50,729 nt of DNA from Elusimicrobiota bacterium (lineage in GTDB: Bacteria > Elusimicrobiota > Elusimicrobia > UBA1565): contig JACRDU010000108.1 in assembly GCA_016218495.1 (NCBI GenBank), forward strand, positions 1-50,729, read 5' to 3'. A program made the position numbers and the translations under genes. This document shows, one piece after another, positions 42,498 through 50,724 of this stretch. Position 1 is the first letter of the stretch. Every line of letters begins with the position of its first letter. The notes under the pieces were generated by a model, which worked only from the letters and a program-made list of their open reading frames with translations, searched no databases and was not told the origin of the DNA.

Positions 42498-45039
42498 GCC
42501 CCCCCTTGCGGGCGCCCGCGGCGGCGCCCTCCGGCCCGTAGGGCTTGAAGTGGATGACGAGCAGCGGCAGCAGGGTCAGCGACATCAACAGGGCCACGGC
42601 CAGGGCGAAGGCCGTCAAGGTCCCGAACAGGATGGTCGGGATGAAGTTGGACAGCGCCAGGATGCAGAAGCCGGTGGCGTTCGTCAGGGTGGCGTAGAGC
42701 ATGGCGTGGCCGATGCTGCCGTGGCAGCGAAGCATCGTGGCGCGGTAGTCCCGGTCCTTATGGAACTCCTCTTCGAAGCGGTGCAGGTAGTGCATCGTGT
42801 TGTCGACCGCGATGCCGACGACGATCGCCACGATGGTGATGGTCATGACGTCGAGCGGGATCCCGGCCAGGCCCATGACGCCGAGCACGACCATCGAGGC
42901 GATGAAGTTAGGGACGATGACGAGCAGCGACAGGGGGACGGACCGGAAGAAGAGCAGGAACATCGGGAAGAGCGACAGAGTGCTGAAGCCGATGGTCTTG
43001 ATCTGCGAGACGTAGAGGCTCTGCAGGAGGTTGTTGTAGAGCACCATCAGGCCGCTGACCCGGAACTCCTCGGGCTTCAGCCCGACCTTCTCCACGAGGT
43101 CCTTCTTGATCTGCTTGAGCAGCGCGTCCCGGCGCAGATGGTCCATCGAGTCCCGGATGCGGGTGGTGACCCGGGCCTGCCCGTCGGCGACCGACACGTA
43201 GGGGTCGATCAGGACCTCCTTCGTGCGGCCCGGCATGGAGTTGAAGAGCAGGGCCGTGCCGAAGTCGTCCATCGCCTTTCCGCCGTTGAGGCCCTTGGCG
43301 ACCTTCCAAGCCGTCCCCAGGGACATCACCTTCCCGGTGGCTTCCAGCCCGTCGAGGTAGTCGTGGACCTTCTCGATGGTCTCGAGCTTCTTCGCCGTGA
43401 ACCAGTACTTCCCGGGGTCCTGGCTGCGGTCGTCGAACTCCTCGAAGCCGGAGAACTCGTCGTCCGCCGGGGGCCGTGCCGCGGCCGGCTTGGCGGGCTC
43501 GGGTTTGTCGAAATTCAGGATGATGTCGACCGGGGTCGTCCCGCCGAGCTCGAGGTCGATGAAGCGCATCCCCTGGGAGATGTCGGTGGACTTCTTGAAG
43601 TAGGAGATGAAGCTGTTCTCCACCTCGAGCCGCATGCAGCCCGCTATGGTCAGCGCGGCCAGGACGGCGCTGACGGCGTAGACCGCGATCGGATGCCGCT
43701 CCGAGATGCGCGCCAGGAACATCGCGGGCCTGTGCCCGAACTCGTTCTCGGCCTCCACCGGAGGGAGCTTCGAGCGCGGCATCAGGAGCAGGATGGGAGG
43801 GATGAGGACGTAGGCGAGGCCAAGCGTGATGCACAAGCCCAGCGACATCATCCAGCCGAAGCTGACGATGGGGACCACGTCGCAGAAGACCAGCGACGCG
43901 AAGCCGGCGATGGTCGTCAGGATGGCGTAGAAGATGGGCTCGAAGCTGCTGTGCACCAGCTCCTTCACGAGCTCGAGGTTCGGCCGCTCCGGCTGGTCGC
44001 GCAGCAGCTCGCGGTAGCGCATCACCAGGTGGACGCCGATCTCGATGGTGAAGACGAGCTGCAGCGAGATGAAGTTCGAGGAGACGATGGTGATGTCCCA
44101 GTGCCAGAAGCCGAGGATCCCCATCATCATCACGACCGAGAGCACGCTGGTGGCCAGCGGCAGGGCCGCGTAGCGGGCGTCCTTGAAGATGAGGGCCAGC
44201 AGGCAGACCAGGTACAGGACCATGCCGACGCCGAAGACGCCGACGTCCTTCTTGATGTAGGAGATGATGTCGTCGACTATCATCGGCACGCCGCCGAGGT
44301 AGATGCGCGCCTCGCCGCTGAACCCGGTGATCACGCGCCGGATGGCGGCGATGTCCTCGTGGCGCCAGGAGCGGTGCTCGTCGGTCATGTGGCGGTGCTC
44401 GCGCTCGACGGAGGCGAGCTGCTCGAGCTCCGCGGGCGCGATCGTCTTCAGGCGCCGCTTCTCCCGCAGCGCGTAGCGGCGCGTGGTCAGCTCGTCGAGC
44501 GCGGAGTCGGTCTGGAAGTTCACCTGGATGGCGCAGGACTTGAGGTCGGCGCTGACCAGGTTCCCCTGGTAGATGGGGCTGTCCCGGAACTCGATGATGG
44601 CCAGCTTCTTATTGGCGCTCGGCGACTCCAGGGTCTTGATGTTGTCCTTGAGCTCCTTGAGCGTCCCCGCGGGGTTCTTCAGCAGCGGGGCGTCGAGGAT
44701 GGTGACGACGGAGGAGACCCGGGGGAGGACCTTCAGCGCCTCGCGCAGGCGCTTGAGGCGCTCGAGCGAGGCGTCCTCGAACAGGTCCTCCGGCGGAGTG
44801 TAGGTGACGACGACGAAGTCGCCCGAACCGAAGCGCTCGATGACGTGCCGGAAATAGACCACGTCCTCGTCATGCTCGAGCACCAGTTGGTCGCTGGAGG
44901 CGTCCATCCGGAAGTCCTTCAGGAAATAGCCGCATGAGGCGACAAGGGCGGCGGCCAGCAGGAGGGTGAGCCGGGGCCGCGTGAGGAACAGGGCGTCGTA
45001 GACCCCTCCCCAGAAGGCTCCGGTCAGCAAGCGCGGCAT
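42490..45039 (-). CDS. RND/MMPL-family exporter (HpnN-like)
   Basis: This 849-residue protein has the RND layout: one N-terminal helix, a periplasmic loop (MDASSDQLVLEHDEDVVYFR), a helical bundle (about 275-460), a second loop with an acidic insertion (PPADDEFSGFEEFDDRSQD), and a second bundle containing AIVVGIAVDNTMHYLHRF. The family moves lipids such as hopanoids across the periplasm. Its immediate upstream partners are MlaC-like and MlaA-like genes (1-bp overlap with mlaC), suggesting a lipid pathway powered by proton motive force. Confidence 0.9.
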   Translation of the reverse strand: MPRLLTGAFWGGVYDALFLTRPRLTLLLAAALVASCGYFLKDFRMDASSDQLVLEHDEDVVYFRHVIERFGSGDFVVVTYTPPEDLFEDASLERLKRLREALKVLPRVSSVVTILDAPLLKNPAGTLKELKDNIKTLESPSANKKLAIIEFRDSPIYQGNLVSADLKSCAIQVNFQTDSALDELTTRRYALREKRRLKTIAPAELEQLASVEREHRHMTDEHRSWRHEDIAAIRRVITGFSGEARIYLGGVPMIVDDIISYIKKDVGVFGVGMVLYLVCLLALIFKDARYAALPLATSVLSVVMMMGILGFWHWDITIVSSNFISLQLVFTIEIGVHLVMRYRELLRDQPERPNLELVKELVHSSFEPIFYAILTTIAGFASLVFCDVVPIVSFGWMMSLGLCITLGLAYVLIPPILLLMPRSKLPPVEAENEFGHRPAMFLARISERHPIAVYAVSAVLAALTIAGCMRLEVENSFISYFKKSTDISQGMRFIDLELGGTTPVDIILNFDKPEPAKPAAARPPADDEFSGFEEFDDRSQDPGKYWFTAKKLETIEKVHDYLDGLEATGKVMSLGTAWKVAKGLNGGKAMDDFGTALLFNSMPGRTKEVLIDPYVSVADGQARVTTRIRDSMDHLRRDALLKQIKKDLVEKVGLKPEEFRVSGLMVLYNNLLQSLYVSQIKTIGFSTLSLFPMFLLFFRSVPLSLLVIVPNFIASMVVLGVMGLAGIPLDVMTITIVAIVVGIAVDNTMHYLHRFEEEFHKDRDYRATMLRCHGSIGHAMLYATLTNATGFCILALSNFIPTILFGTLTAFALAVALLMSLTLLPLLVIHFKPYGPEGAAAGARKGGHG

Positions 45040-45680
45040 CAGGGCCTCTCGCCCTCGGCCTTCGCGCCCTTCTTGCTCTTCTCGAGGTCCTTGGGGCGCT
45101 CGAACGGGGCCTCGCGGAGCTTCTTGAGCAGGTCCGCGGGGCTGGACTTGCGCAGGAACTCGTCATACTGCGCGCCGTAGGCCTTCACCAGGCTGATGCC
45201 CTCGATCTCGACGTCGTAGGCCTTCCAAGCGTCCTTCTTCTTGTAGAGCTTGTAGAGCATCTCGTAGCGCTCGTTCTTGGAGTGGATGTGCGTCAGCATC
45301 AGGACCTTGCCGTCCTTCTGGAGCGTCGGTTCGACGAATTCGACGGTCTCGTCGGTCAGCAGGTCGACCTTCTCGAAATAGGAGTCTTGGAGCTGGTTCA
45401 CGAAGAGGTCGGAGAACTCCTTCTGCTGCTTGGCGTCGAACTTCGGCCAGTTGTCCCGCCCTAGCACGAGCTTCGACATCAGGGCCATGTCGAAGAGCTC
45501 CTCCCCGACGGCCATGACCTTCTTCTTCTTGGCCTCGCGCTCGAGGGACTTGTCCTTCAGGATGGCCAGCACCTGGTTGACCGAGGTCTCGACCAGGGTC
45601 CGCACGGGCTTGAGGTCGCCTTCGGCGCGCACGGGCGCCGCGAAGGACAGGGCCAGCAGGGAGGTCAGGATGGCTCGCAT
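45039..45680 (-). CDS. mlaC: MlaC/Ttg2D-like periplasmic phospholipid-binding protein
   Basis: This 213-residue protein has a signal peptide (MRAILTSLLALSFAAPVRAE) and a Tol_Tol_Ttg2 (MlaC) fold: VRTLVETSVNQVLAILKDK, ELFDMALMSKLVLGRDNW, QQKEFSDLFVNQLQDSYF, and the C-terminal WKAYDVEIEGISLVKAY. A Lys-rich tail follows. It ferries a lipid between an outer-membrane protein and an inner-membrane transporter. It lies 4 bp after mlaA and abuts the MMPL exporter. Confidence 0.92.
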   Translation of the reverse strand: MRAILTSLLALSFAAPVRAEGDLKPVRTLVETSVNQVLAILKDKSLEREAKKKKVMAVGEELFDMALMSKLVLGRDNWPKFDAKQQKEFSDLFVNQLQDSYFEKVDLLTDETVEFVEPTLQKDGKVLMLTHIHSKNERYEMLYKLYKKKDAWKAYDVEIEGISLVKAYGAQYDEFLRKSSPADLLKKLREAPFERPKDLEKSKKGAKAEGERP

Positions 45681-45684
45681 GTTC

Positions 45685-46401
45685 TCACTCCTTGATCTTC
45701 TTCTCTCGGCTCTTATGGTAGGCGTCCCGGACGAACGTGTACGGGTCCAAGGCGTCCTTCTTGAGGCTCTCGTATTCCCCGACGTGCAGCGAGATGTAGT
45801 TCATCTGCTCGCCGGACGCCACCCCCATGCTGACGGGCAGGTCCGCGACATAGGGGACCGGGCTCATGAACATGGAGGGGACGATCATCAGGCCGTCGCG
45901 CAGGTTGCTGGGCCCGAGGATGGGGATGGTGAAGGGGAACCCCTCGCCCACGCCCCAGCGGCCCAGCGCCTGCCCCAGGTCCTCGGAGGGCGGGGCCTGC
46001 CAGCCGAACCACCGGTCCGCCGGGTCGAAGAGCCCCCCCAGCCCCAAGGTGGAATTCACCAGGAACCGCCGCGTCTCCTGCCCGGCGCGGCCCATCTTGA
46101 GCTGCAGCAGGCAGCCGACGAAGCGCACCGGCCAGCGCATGTTGTCGAAGCCCCGGTCCACGGCCATGCGCGCCGGCCGGGGGACCACGTGGCCGTAAGC
46201 GCGGGAAACGGGCTTGGCCAGCCAGAAGTAGAACTTGTCGTTCACATGGAAGAAGGCCCGGTTCCAATGCCGCAGAGGGTCGGGCCGCGGCGCCTCCGTC
46301 TTGAACTCCTCGCCGAAGGAGGCGAAATCGTCGTCCGGCGCGGCGTCCTGGGCGCGGGCGGCCCCCGGGAACGCCAGCAGCAGCAGCAGCAGGATGGTCA
46401 C
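45685..46401 (-). CDS. mlaA: MlaA/VacJ-like outer-membrane lipid protein without lipobox
   Basis: It has 238 residues from the GTG at 46401. Family motifs are WNRAFFHVNDKFYFWLAKPV, FDNMRWPVRFVGCLLQLKM, RRFLVNSTLGLGGLFDPAD, DLGQALGRWGVGEGFPFTIP and ILGPSNLRDG. MlaA removes phospholipids from the outer leaflet. Its signal peptide (LLLLLLAFPGAARAQ) lacks the lipobox Cys found in E. coli MlaA, so it may be soluble or embedded without a lipid anchor. It overlaps alr by 4 bp. Confidence 0.92.
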   Translation of the reverse strand: MTILLLLLLAFPGAARAQDAAPDDDFASFGEEFKTEAPRPDPLRHWNRAFFHVNDKFYFWLAKPVSRAYGHVVPRPARMAVDRGFDNMRWPVRFVGCLLQLKMGRAGQETRRFLVNSTLGLGGLFDPADRWFGWQAPPSEDLGQALGRWGVGEGFPFTIPILGPSNLRDGLMIVPSMFMSPVPYVADLPVSMGVASGEQMNYISLHVGEYESLKKDALDPYTFVRDAYHKSREKKIKE

Positions 46402-47576
46402 GGGGCGTAGACCCTGGGGACCCGGGCGGTGATGCCCGTGACGATCTCGTAGGGGATGGTCCCGGCCGCGGCGGCGATGCCGCGCGCGGTCTGCTCCTCG
46501 GAGCCGGAACGCCCGATGACGACGGCCTCGTCTCCGACCGAGACGCCGGCTACGCCCGTGACGTCGACCATCGCCATGTCCATCGAAATCGCTCCGGCGA
46601 ACGGGCAGCGGCGCCCCCGCACGAGGACCCCCCCCGCGCGGCGCCCGGTCGACAGGACGCGCGGCAGGCCGTCCCCGTAGCCGACCGGCAGGGTCGCGAT
46701 GCGCGAGGCCCGGCGGGTCCGGAACAGGCCGCCGTACCCCAGGACCGTCCCCGCCGGTACATTCTTCAAAAACACGACCCGCGTCTTCAAGGAAAGGACG
46801 GGCTCAAAGCCCTCCCAGAGGCCGTAGGCCGCCAAGCCCGGGCGCACGAGGTCCCAACGGCTCTCCGGCCAGAGCAGGGTGCCCGCCGAGTTGGCGGCAT
46901 GGCGCCATTTGAGCCGTGCGCCCAACGACTCGGCCTCCCCCACCGCGCGGGAGAAGAGGGAGAGCTGGCGCTTCGTGAACGAAGGGGAATCCTCGGCGCA
47001 GGCGAGGTGCGTGTAGAGCCCCTCGAGGCGGACCCCGGAGGAGCGCAGCAGATACTCGACCACTTCCCGCCCGGCCGGCCAGCGGACGCCGACGCGGCCC
47101 ATGCCGGTGTCGATCTTCAGGTGGCAGGACAGGGGCAGCAGGGAGCGGTCCGACCCGCGCAGGCCGCGCGCGGCGAGATGGATCCTCCGCGCCCCCTCCA
47201 GGGAGGCCACGGTCGGGGTCAGCCGGTAATGCACGGCGGCCAACGTGCTCTCGAACGGATAGAGGGACCCGAGGATGAGGATCGGAGCCTTGATCCCCGC
47301 CTCGCGCAGCACCGCGCCCTCTTCGACCGAAGAGACGCCCAGGCCCATCACGCCGTCGACCCCCAGGGCCGCCTGGGCGACGCGCACGGCGCCGTGGCCG
47401 TAGCCGTCGGCCTTCACGACGAAGAGGATGGGGACGCGGGCCACGGCCTTCAGGCGCTTGAGGTTCCGGCGCATCGCCGGGAGGTCGATTTCGGCCCAGG
47501 TGGGCCGCCAAAGGCGCGGGAAGCGCACGGCGTAGACGCCGGAGGGCGTCCGCCGGTCGCTCGGCCCGGAGCTCAC
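46398..47576 (-). CDS. alr: Alanine racemase
   Basis: This 392-residue fold-type III PLP enzyme has the PLP Lys in FVVKADGYGHGA, LKIDTGMGRVGV, LYTHLACAEDS, the catalytic Tyr region in VLGYGGLFRTRR, and LPVGYGDGLPRVL with MDMAMVDVT. It supplies D-alanine for peptidoglycan. The GTG start overlaps the dnaB stop (GTGA). The sequence begins with about 25 extra residues before the usual WAEIDL motif. Confidence 0.96.
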   Translation of the reverse strand: MSSGPSDRRTPSGVYAVRFPRLWRPTWAEIDLPAMRRNLKRLKAVARVPILFVVKADGYGHGAVRVAQAALGVDGVMGLGVSSVEEGAVLREAGIKAPILILGSLYPFESTLAAVHYRLTPTVASLEGARRIHLAARGLRGSDRSLLPLSCHLKIDTGMGRVGVRWPAGREVVEYLLRSSGVRLEGLYTHLACAEDSPSFTKRQLSLFSRAVGEAESLGARLKWRHAANSAGTLLWPESRWDLVRPGLAAYGLWEGFEPVLSLKTRVVFLKNVPAGTVLGYGGLFRTRRASRIATLPVGYGDGLPRVLSTGRRAGGVLVRGRRCPFAGAISMDMAMVDVTGVAGVSVGDEAVVIGRSGSEEQTARGIAAAAGTIPYEIVTGITARVPRVYAP

Positions 47577-48973
47577 GTGAAGCTGACCTGGGTCTCTTCG
47601 GCTTCTTCGGGGTCTTCCCCGAGCTCTTTGTTCTCGAAGCGGGCCAGCTCGGAGATGAAGGTCAGCTCGCAGGTGCCGACGGGGCCGTTGCGCTGCTTGG
47701 CGATGATGAGCTCGGCGTTGCGCTCGACGGAAGGGTCCGAGCGGTTGTAGTAGCCCTCGCGGTGGATGAGCCCCACGACGTCGGCGTCCTGCTCGAGGGA
47801 GCCCGACTCGCGAAGGTCGGAGAGCTGCGGCTTGTTGTCGGTCCGGCCCTTGTCCTCGGTGCGCCGGTTGAGCTGGGACAGCGCGACCACGGGGATGTTC
47901 ATGTCGCGGGCCAGGTGCTTGAGGCCCCGGGAGATCTCCGAGACCTCCTGCTGGCGGCTCTCGACCCGGCGGTTGGGGCCGCGCATCAGCTGCAGGTAGT
48001 CGATCATGATGAGGCCCAGCTGCTGGCCGCGCGAGTTGAGCTCCATCTGCAGGCGGCGGGCGCGCGAGCGCACGTCGAGGATGGAGAGGGCCGCGGAGTC
48101 GTCGATGAAGAGCGGGGCCTCCGAGAGACGGGAGGCGGCGTTGGTCAGGTCCGTCCAGCGGTCGCGGCGGAAGAAGCCGTTGCGCGCCTCGTGCAGGTTG
48201 ACCCGGGCCTCGGAGGCGATGAGGCGGGTCATGATGGCGTTCTTCGACATCTCCAGGGAGAAGAAGGCCGTGGGGACCGGGGTCTTCGCGTGCAGTACCA
48301 CGTGCGCCATCACGTTGAGGGCCAGCGCGGTCTTGCCTTGGCTGGGCCGCGCCGCGATGAGGATCAGATCGCCTTTCTGGAACCCCGCCGTCATGCGGTC
48401 GAACTTCTTGAGGCCGGTCGGCACGCCGGTGACCTCGCCCTTGCGCTGGTGGAGCGCCTCGATGTCGTTGATGACCTGGTGCGCGAGGTCCTTGGCGGCG
48501 ACGAAGCCGGTGACGGCGGAGCGCTGGGCGACGGCCAGGATGCGGCTCTGCGCCTCGTCGAGGAGCTTGTTCGACGGCATCTCCTCGCGGTAGGCCTGGC
48601 CTACGACTTCGGTCGCCGTCCTGATTAGCTCGCGCAGGACCGACTTCTCACGGACGATGTGCGCGTAGTGCTCGACGTGGGCCGCCGTGGAGACCTTGTC
48701 GACGAGCTCTTTGAGGAACTGGGGGCCCCCGACCTCTCCGAGGAGCTTCTGGGCGCGCAGGTGGTCCGACACCGTCACGATGTCGACGGCCTGGTTGGCC
48801 CCGTGGAGCTCGGCGGCGGCGTGGAAGACCTTGCGGTGGGAATCCTTATAGAAGTCGGATTCTTCCAGGTATTCGAGGGCCCGGTCGACGGCCTCCGCCT
48901 CGATCATCATCGAGCCGAGGACCGCCATCTCGGCCTCGAGGGCCTGGGGAGGCAGCTGGAGGAGGTCCGCCAC
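47573..48973 (-). CDS. dnaB: Replicative DNA helicase DnaB
   Basis: This 466-residue protein has an N-terminal DnaB domain (PPQALEAEMAVLGSMMIE) and a RecA-like helicase core. The core has Walker A ARPSQGKTALALN, FSLEMSKNAIMTRL, LIMIDYLQLMRG, SEISRGLKHLARDMNIPVVA, LSQLNRR and LRESGSLEQDADVV. It unwinds DNA at the fork. The GTG start lies 11 bp after rplI, a very common neighbour. Confidence 0.98.
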   Translation of the reverse strand: MADLLQLPPQALEAEMAVLGSMMIEAEAVDRALEYLEESDFYKDSHRKVFHAAAELHGANQAVDIVTVSDHLRAQKLLGEVGGPQFLKELVDKVSTAAHVEHYAHIVREKSVLRELIRTATEVVGQAYREEMPSNKLLDEAQSRILAVAQRSAVTGFVAAKDLAHQVINDIEALHQRKGEVTGVPTGLKKFDRMTAGFQKGDLILIAARPSQGKTALALNVMAHVVLHAKTPVPTAFFSLEMSKNAIMTRLIASEARVNLHEARNGFFRRDRWTDLTNAASRLSEAPLFIDDSAALSILDVRSRARRLQMELNSRGQQLGLIMIDYLQLMRGPNRRVESRQQEVSEISRGLKHLARDMNIPVVALSQLNRRTEDKGRTDNKPQLSDLRESGSLEQDADVVGLIHREGYYNRSDPSVERNAELIIAKQRNGPVGTCELTFISELARFENKELGEDPEEAEETQVSFT

Positions 48974-48984
48974 GGAGACCCCCG

Positions 48985-49431
48985 TTACGCGCGGGCGACG
49001 ACCGAGACCTTGACCTTGGCTGAGACGCCGATGGCGAGCCGGACCTCGACTTCGCTGTCGCCGGCTTCCTTGATGGCCGTCGGGAGGATGACGGCCTCCT
49101 TGACTACCTCGAAGCCGACCGCCTTGAGGCTCTTGACGATGTCGGTCTTGCCGACCGAGCCGAAGAGCTTGCCGTTCTCGCCGACGGGGCGGGAGAAGGA
49201 GAGCTTCACCTCGGCGAGCTTCTCGGACTTGGCGCGGGCCTCTCCGAGGGCCTTCTCGCGCAGCACGGCGCGGCGCTTCTCGCCCTTCTCGAACCAGGCG
49301 ATGGTGGAACCCGTGGCCTCGAGGGCCAGGCCGCGCGGGATGAGCATGTTGCGGGCGAACCCGGGCTTCACTTCCTTGACCTGGCCGGCGTGGCCGAGGT
49401 TGTCGACGTCTTTTCTGAGGATGACTTTCAT
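48985..49431 (-). CDS. rplI: 50S ribosomal protein L9
   Basis: This 148-residue protein has the signature GHAGQVKEVKPGFARNMLIP at the N-terminus, then a long connecting helix (EKRRAVLREKALGEARAKSE) and the C-terminal RNA-binding domain (GKLFGSVGKTDIVKSLKAVG). TAGGAGTAGGA provides a ribosome site. It lies in the conserved rpsF-ssb-rpsR-rplI-dnaB order. Confidence 0.98.
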   Translation of the reverse strand: MKVILRKDVDNLGHAGQVKEVKPGFARNMLIPRGLALEATGSTIAWFEKGEKRRAVLREKALGEARAKSEKLAEVKLSFSRPVGENGKLFGSVGKTDIVKSLKAVGFEVVKEAVILPTAIKEAGDSEVEVRLAIGVSAKVKVSVVARA

Positions 49432-49495
49432 GTTCCTACTCCTAAACGGTCATGCCGGCCCCCGGAACGCCCGGAAGCCGCCCGCAGTGCGCCCC

Positions 49496-49825
49496 TCAGG
49501 ACGCGGTGAACGGGAGAAGCGCCAGGTAGCGCGCGCGCTTCACGGCGCGGGTCAGCTGCCTCTGGTGCCTAGCGCAGTTGCCGGTGATCCTGCTCGAGAG
49601 GATCCGGCCGCGCTCGGTCGTGAAGGTGCGCAGGATCTGGACCTGCTTGAAGTCGACCTTCTTGATCTGCTCGACGCAGAACCGGCACACCTTGCGGCGG
49701 GGCCGGAAGGGCCCGCCGCGGCGGGGAGCGCCGGAGCGCGCCGCGCCAGCCGGGCCGCCGGCCCGGTGACCGCCGGGACGCGCGCCCGCGGTCGAAGTCT
49801 TGTCAGCCGTCGCTTCCTCAGCCAT
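49496..49825 (-). CDS. rpsR: 30S ribosomal protein S18 (zinc-binding type)
   Basis: It has 109 residues from the ATG at 49825, which shares one base with the ssb stop (TGATG). The core is [20 protein letters not shown] and [20 protein letters not shown]. The CxxC and CxxH pairs mark the zinc-binding variant. An extra Ala/Gly/Arg-rich N-terminal extension of about 35 residues precedes the core. It binds S6 on the 30S platform. Confidence 0.97.
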   Translation of the reverse strand: MAEEATADKTSTAGARPGGHRAGGPAGAARSGAPRRGGPFRPRRKVCRFCVEQIKKVDFKQVQILRTFTTERGRILSSRITGNCARHQRQLTRAVKRARYLALLPFTAS

Positions 49826-50256
49826 CAAAACGGAACCTCCTCAAGATCCTCATCGGATTTGGCCGCCGGGCCGCCCTTTCCGGCGGCGCCGGCGCCGGCC
49901 GCCCCGCCCGCCTTCTCAAGGGCCTGGACGCGGTTCGCCAAGATGTCGATGACCGTCCGCTTCTGGCCGGTCGCCTTGTCTTCGTATTCCCGGCTCTTGA
50001 GGCGCCCCTCGACATGGACGGGGCTGCCCTTGTGGAGCCGGTCTTTGAGCCTGGCGGCTTCGTCGCCCCAGACGTCGACGCCGATGAAAGTCGTGTCGTC
50101 CTTCCATTCGCCGCTGGCCTTGTCCTGATAGCGCCGGTTCACGGCGACGCGCATGTGCAGGACCCCGCGGCCGCCCGAGGTCACCTTATAATCGGGGTCG
50201 GCCGTCAGGTTCCCGGCGATAAGGACGACGTTCTGGGAGAGGAGGCGGATGTCCAT
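49825..50256 (-). CDS. ssb: Single-stranded DNA-binding protein
   Basis: This 143-residue protein has an OB fold: [52 protein letters not shown] and [13 protein letters not shown]. The Gly/Ala linker ends in the acidic tip DEDLEEVPF, which recruits repair and replication partners. It sits between rpsF and rpsR with 1-bp TGATG overlaps on both sides, so translation is coupled. Confidence 0.97.
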   Translation of the reverse strand: MDIRLLSQNVVLIAGNLTADPDYKVTSGGRGVLHMRVAVNRRYQDKASGEWKDDTTFIGVDVWGDEAARLKDRLHKGSPVHVEGRLKSREYEDKATGQKRTVIDILANRVQALEKAGGAAGAGAAGKGGPAAKSDEDLEEVPF

Positions 50257-50594
50257 CAGACCGCCGGCGCGGGCTTGGGCGCGCGGGGCTTCGGCTGGAA
50301 GTGGGCCGGGTCCTCGGCGTGGACCGTCAGCGTCCGCAGGATGTCTTCCTGGATGCGGAACTGCCGATTGAGCTCGTTGACGAGGGCGCCCTTGGCGTTG
50401 TACTTGAGGTACAGATAGAAGCCCTCGCGGGAGTTCTTTATCGGGTACGCGAGCTTGCGGCGGCCCCAGCGATCGTCGCCGAGCACCTCGCCGCCGCCCT
50501 TGGAGATCGCCGCCTTGGTCTTCTCCGCGAATTCACCCACCTCGGCGTCCGAGAGCCGCGGGTGGACAAGGATGATGGTTTCGTACGTGAGCAT
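50256..50594 (-). CDS. rpsF: 30S ribosomal protein S6
   Basis: This 112-residue protein has LTYETIILVHPRLSDAEV, GDDRWGRRKLAYPIKNSREG and FYLYLKYNAKGALVNELNRQ, the typical S6 fold, and a Pro/Lys-rich tail. It is the first gene of the minus-strand housekeeping operon. TATAGT (50608-50603) ends 8 nt before the ATG, and a second, stronger promoter lies about 100 nt further upstream, giving a leadered transcript. Confidence 0.97.
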   Translation of the reverse strand: MLTYETIILVHPRLSDAEVGEFAEKTKAAISKGGGEVLGDDRWGRRKLAYPIKNSREGFYLYLKYNAKGALVNELNRQFRIQEDILRTLTVHAEDPAHFQPKPRAPKPAPAV

Positions 50595-50602
50595 GTTTGC
50601 CT

Positions 50603-50724
50603 ACTATACAAAAGACGAGGTGGTCTCCGCAAGACGACGGATACCCTCCGGCGGCAGGTCCGCCTCCGGTTCCCTCGAGATTGAACGACGGGCCATTCTA
50701 GCACACCGGGGGCCCGGATGTCCA
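50603..50724 (-). promoter_or_regulatory. Tandem promoters and leader of the rpsF operon
   Basis: Distal promoter on the minus strand: TGGACA (50724-50719), 18 bp, TAGAAT (50700-50695). It gives a leader of about 95 nt. That leader holds an imperfect hairpin with core GGCGG-ACCTG-CCGCC flanked by a symmetrical GGA/GGA internal loop. It is a possible autoregulatory S6:S18 leader, but the match to the known motif could not be tested. Proximal promoter: TATAGT at 50608-50603, 8 nt from the ATG. Confidence 0.5.

Noticed and set aside
42484-44937. 817-residue plus-strand frame opposite the MMPL gene
   Set aside because: It is the antisense of a clear RND transporter. Its His/Asp/Glu-rich composition is typical of shadow frames in GC-rich DNA.
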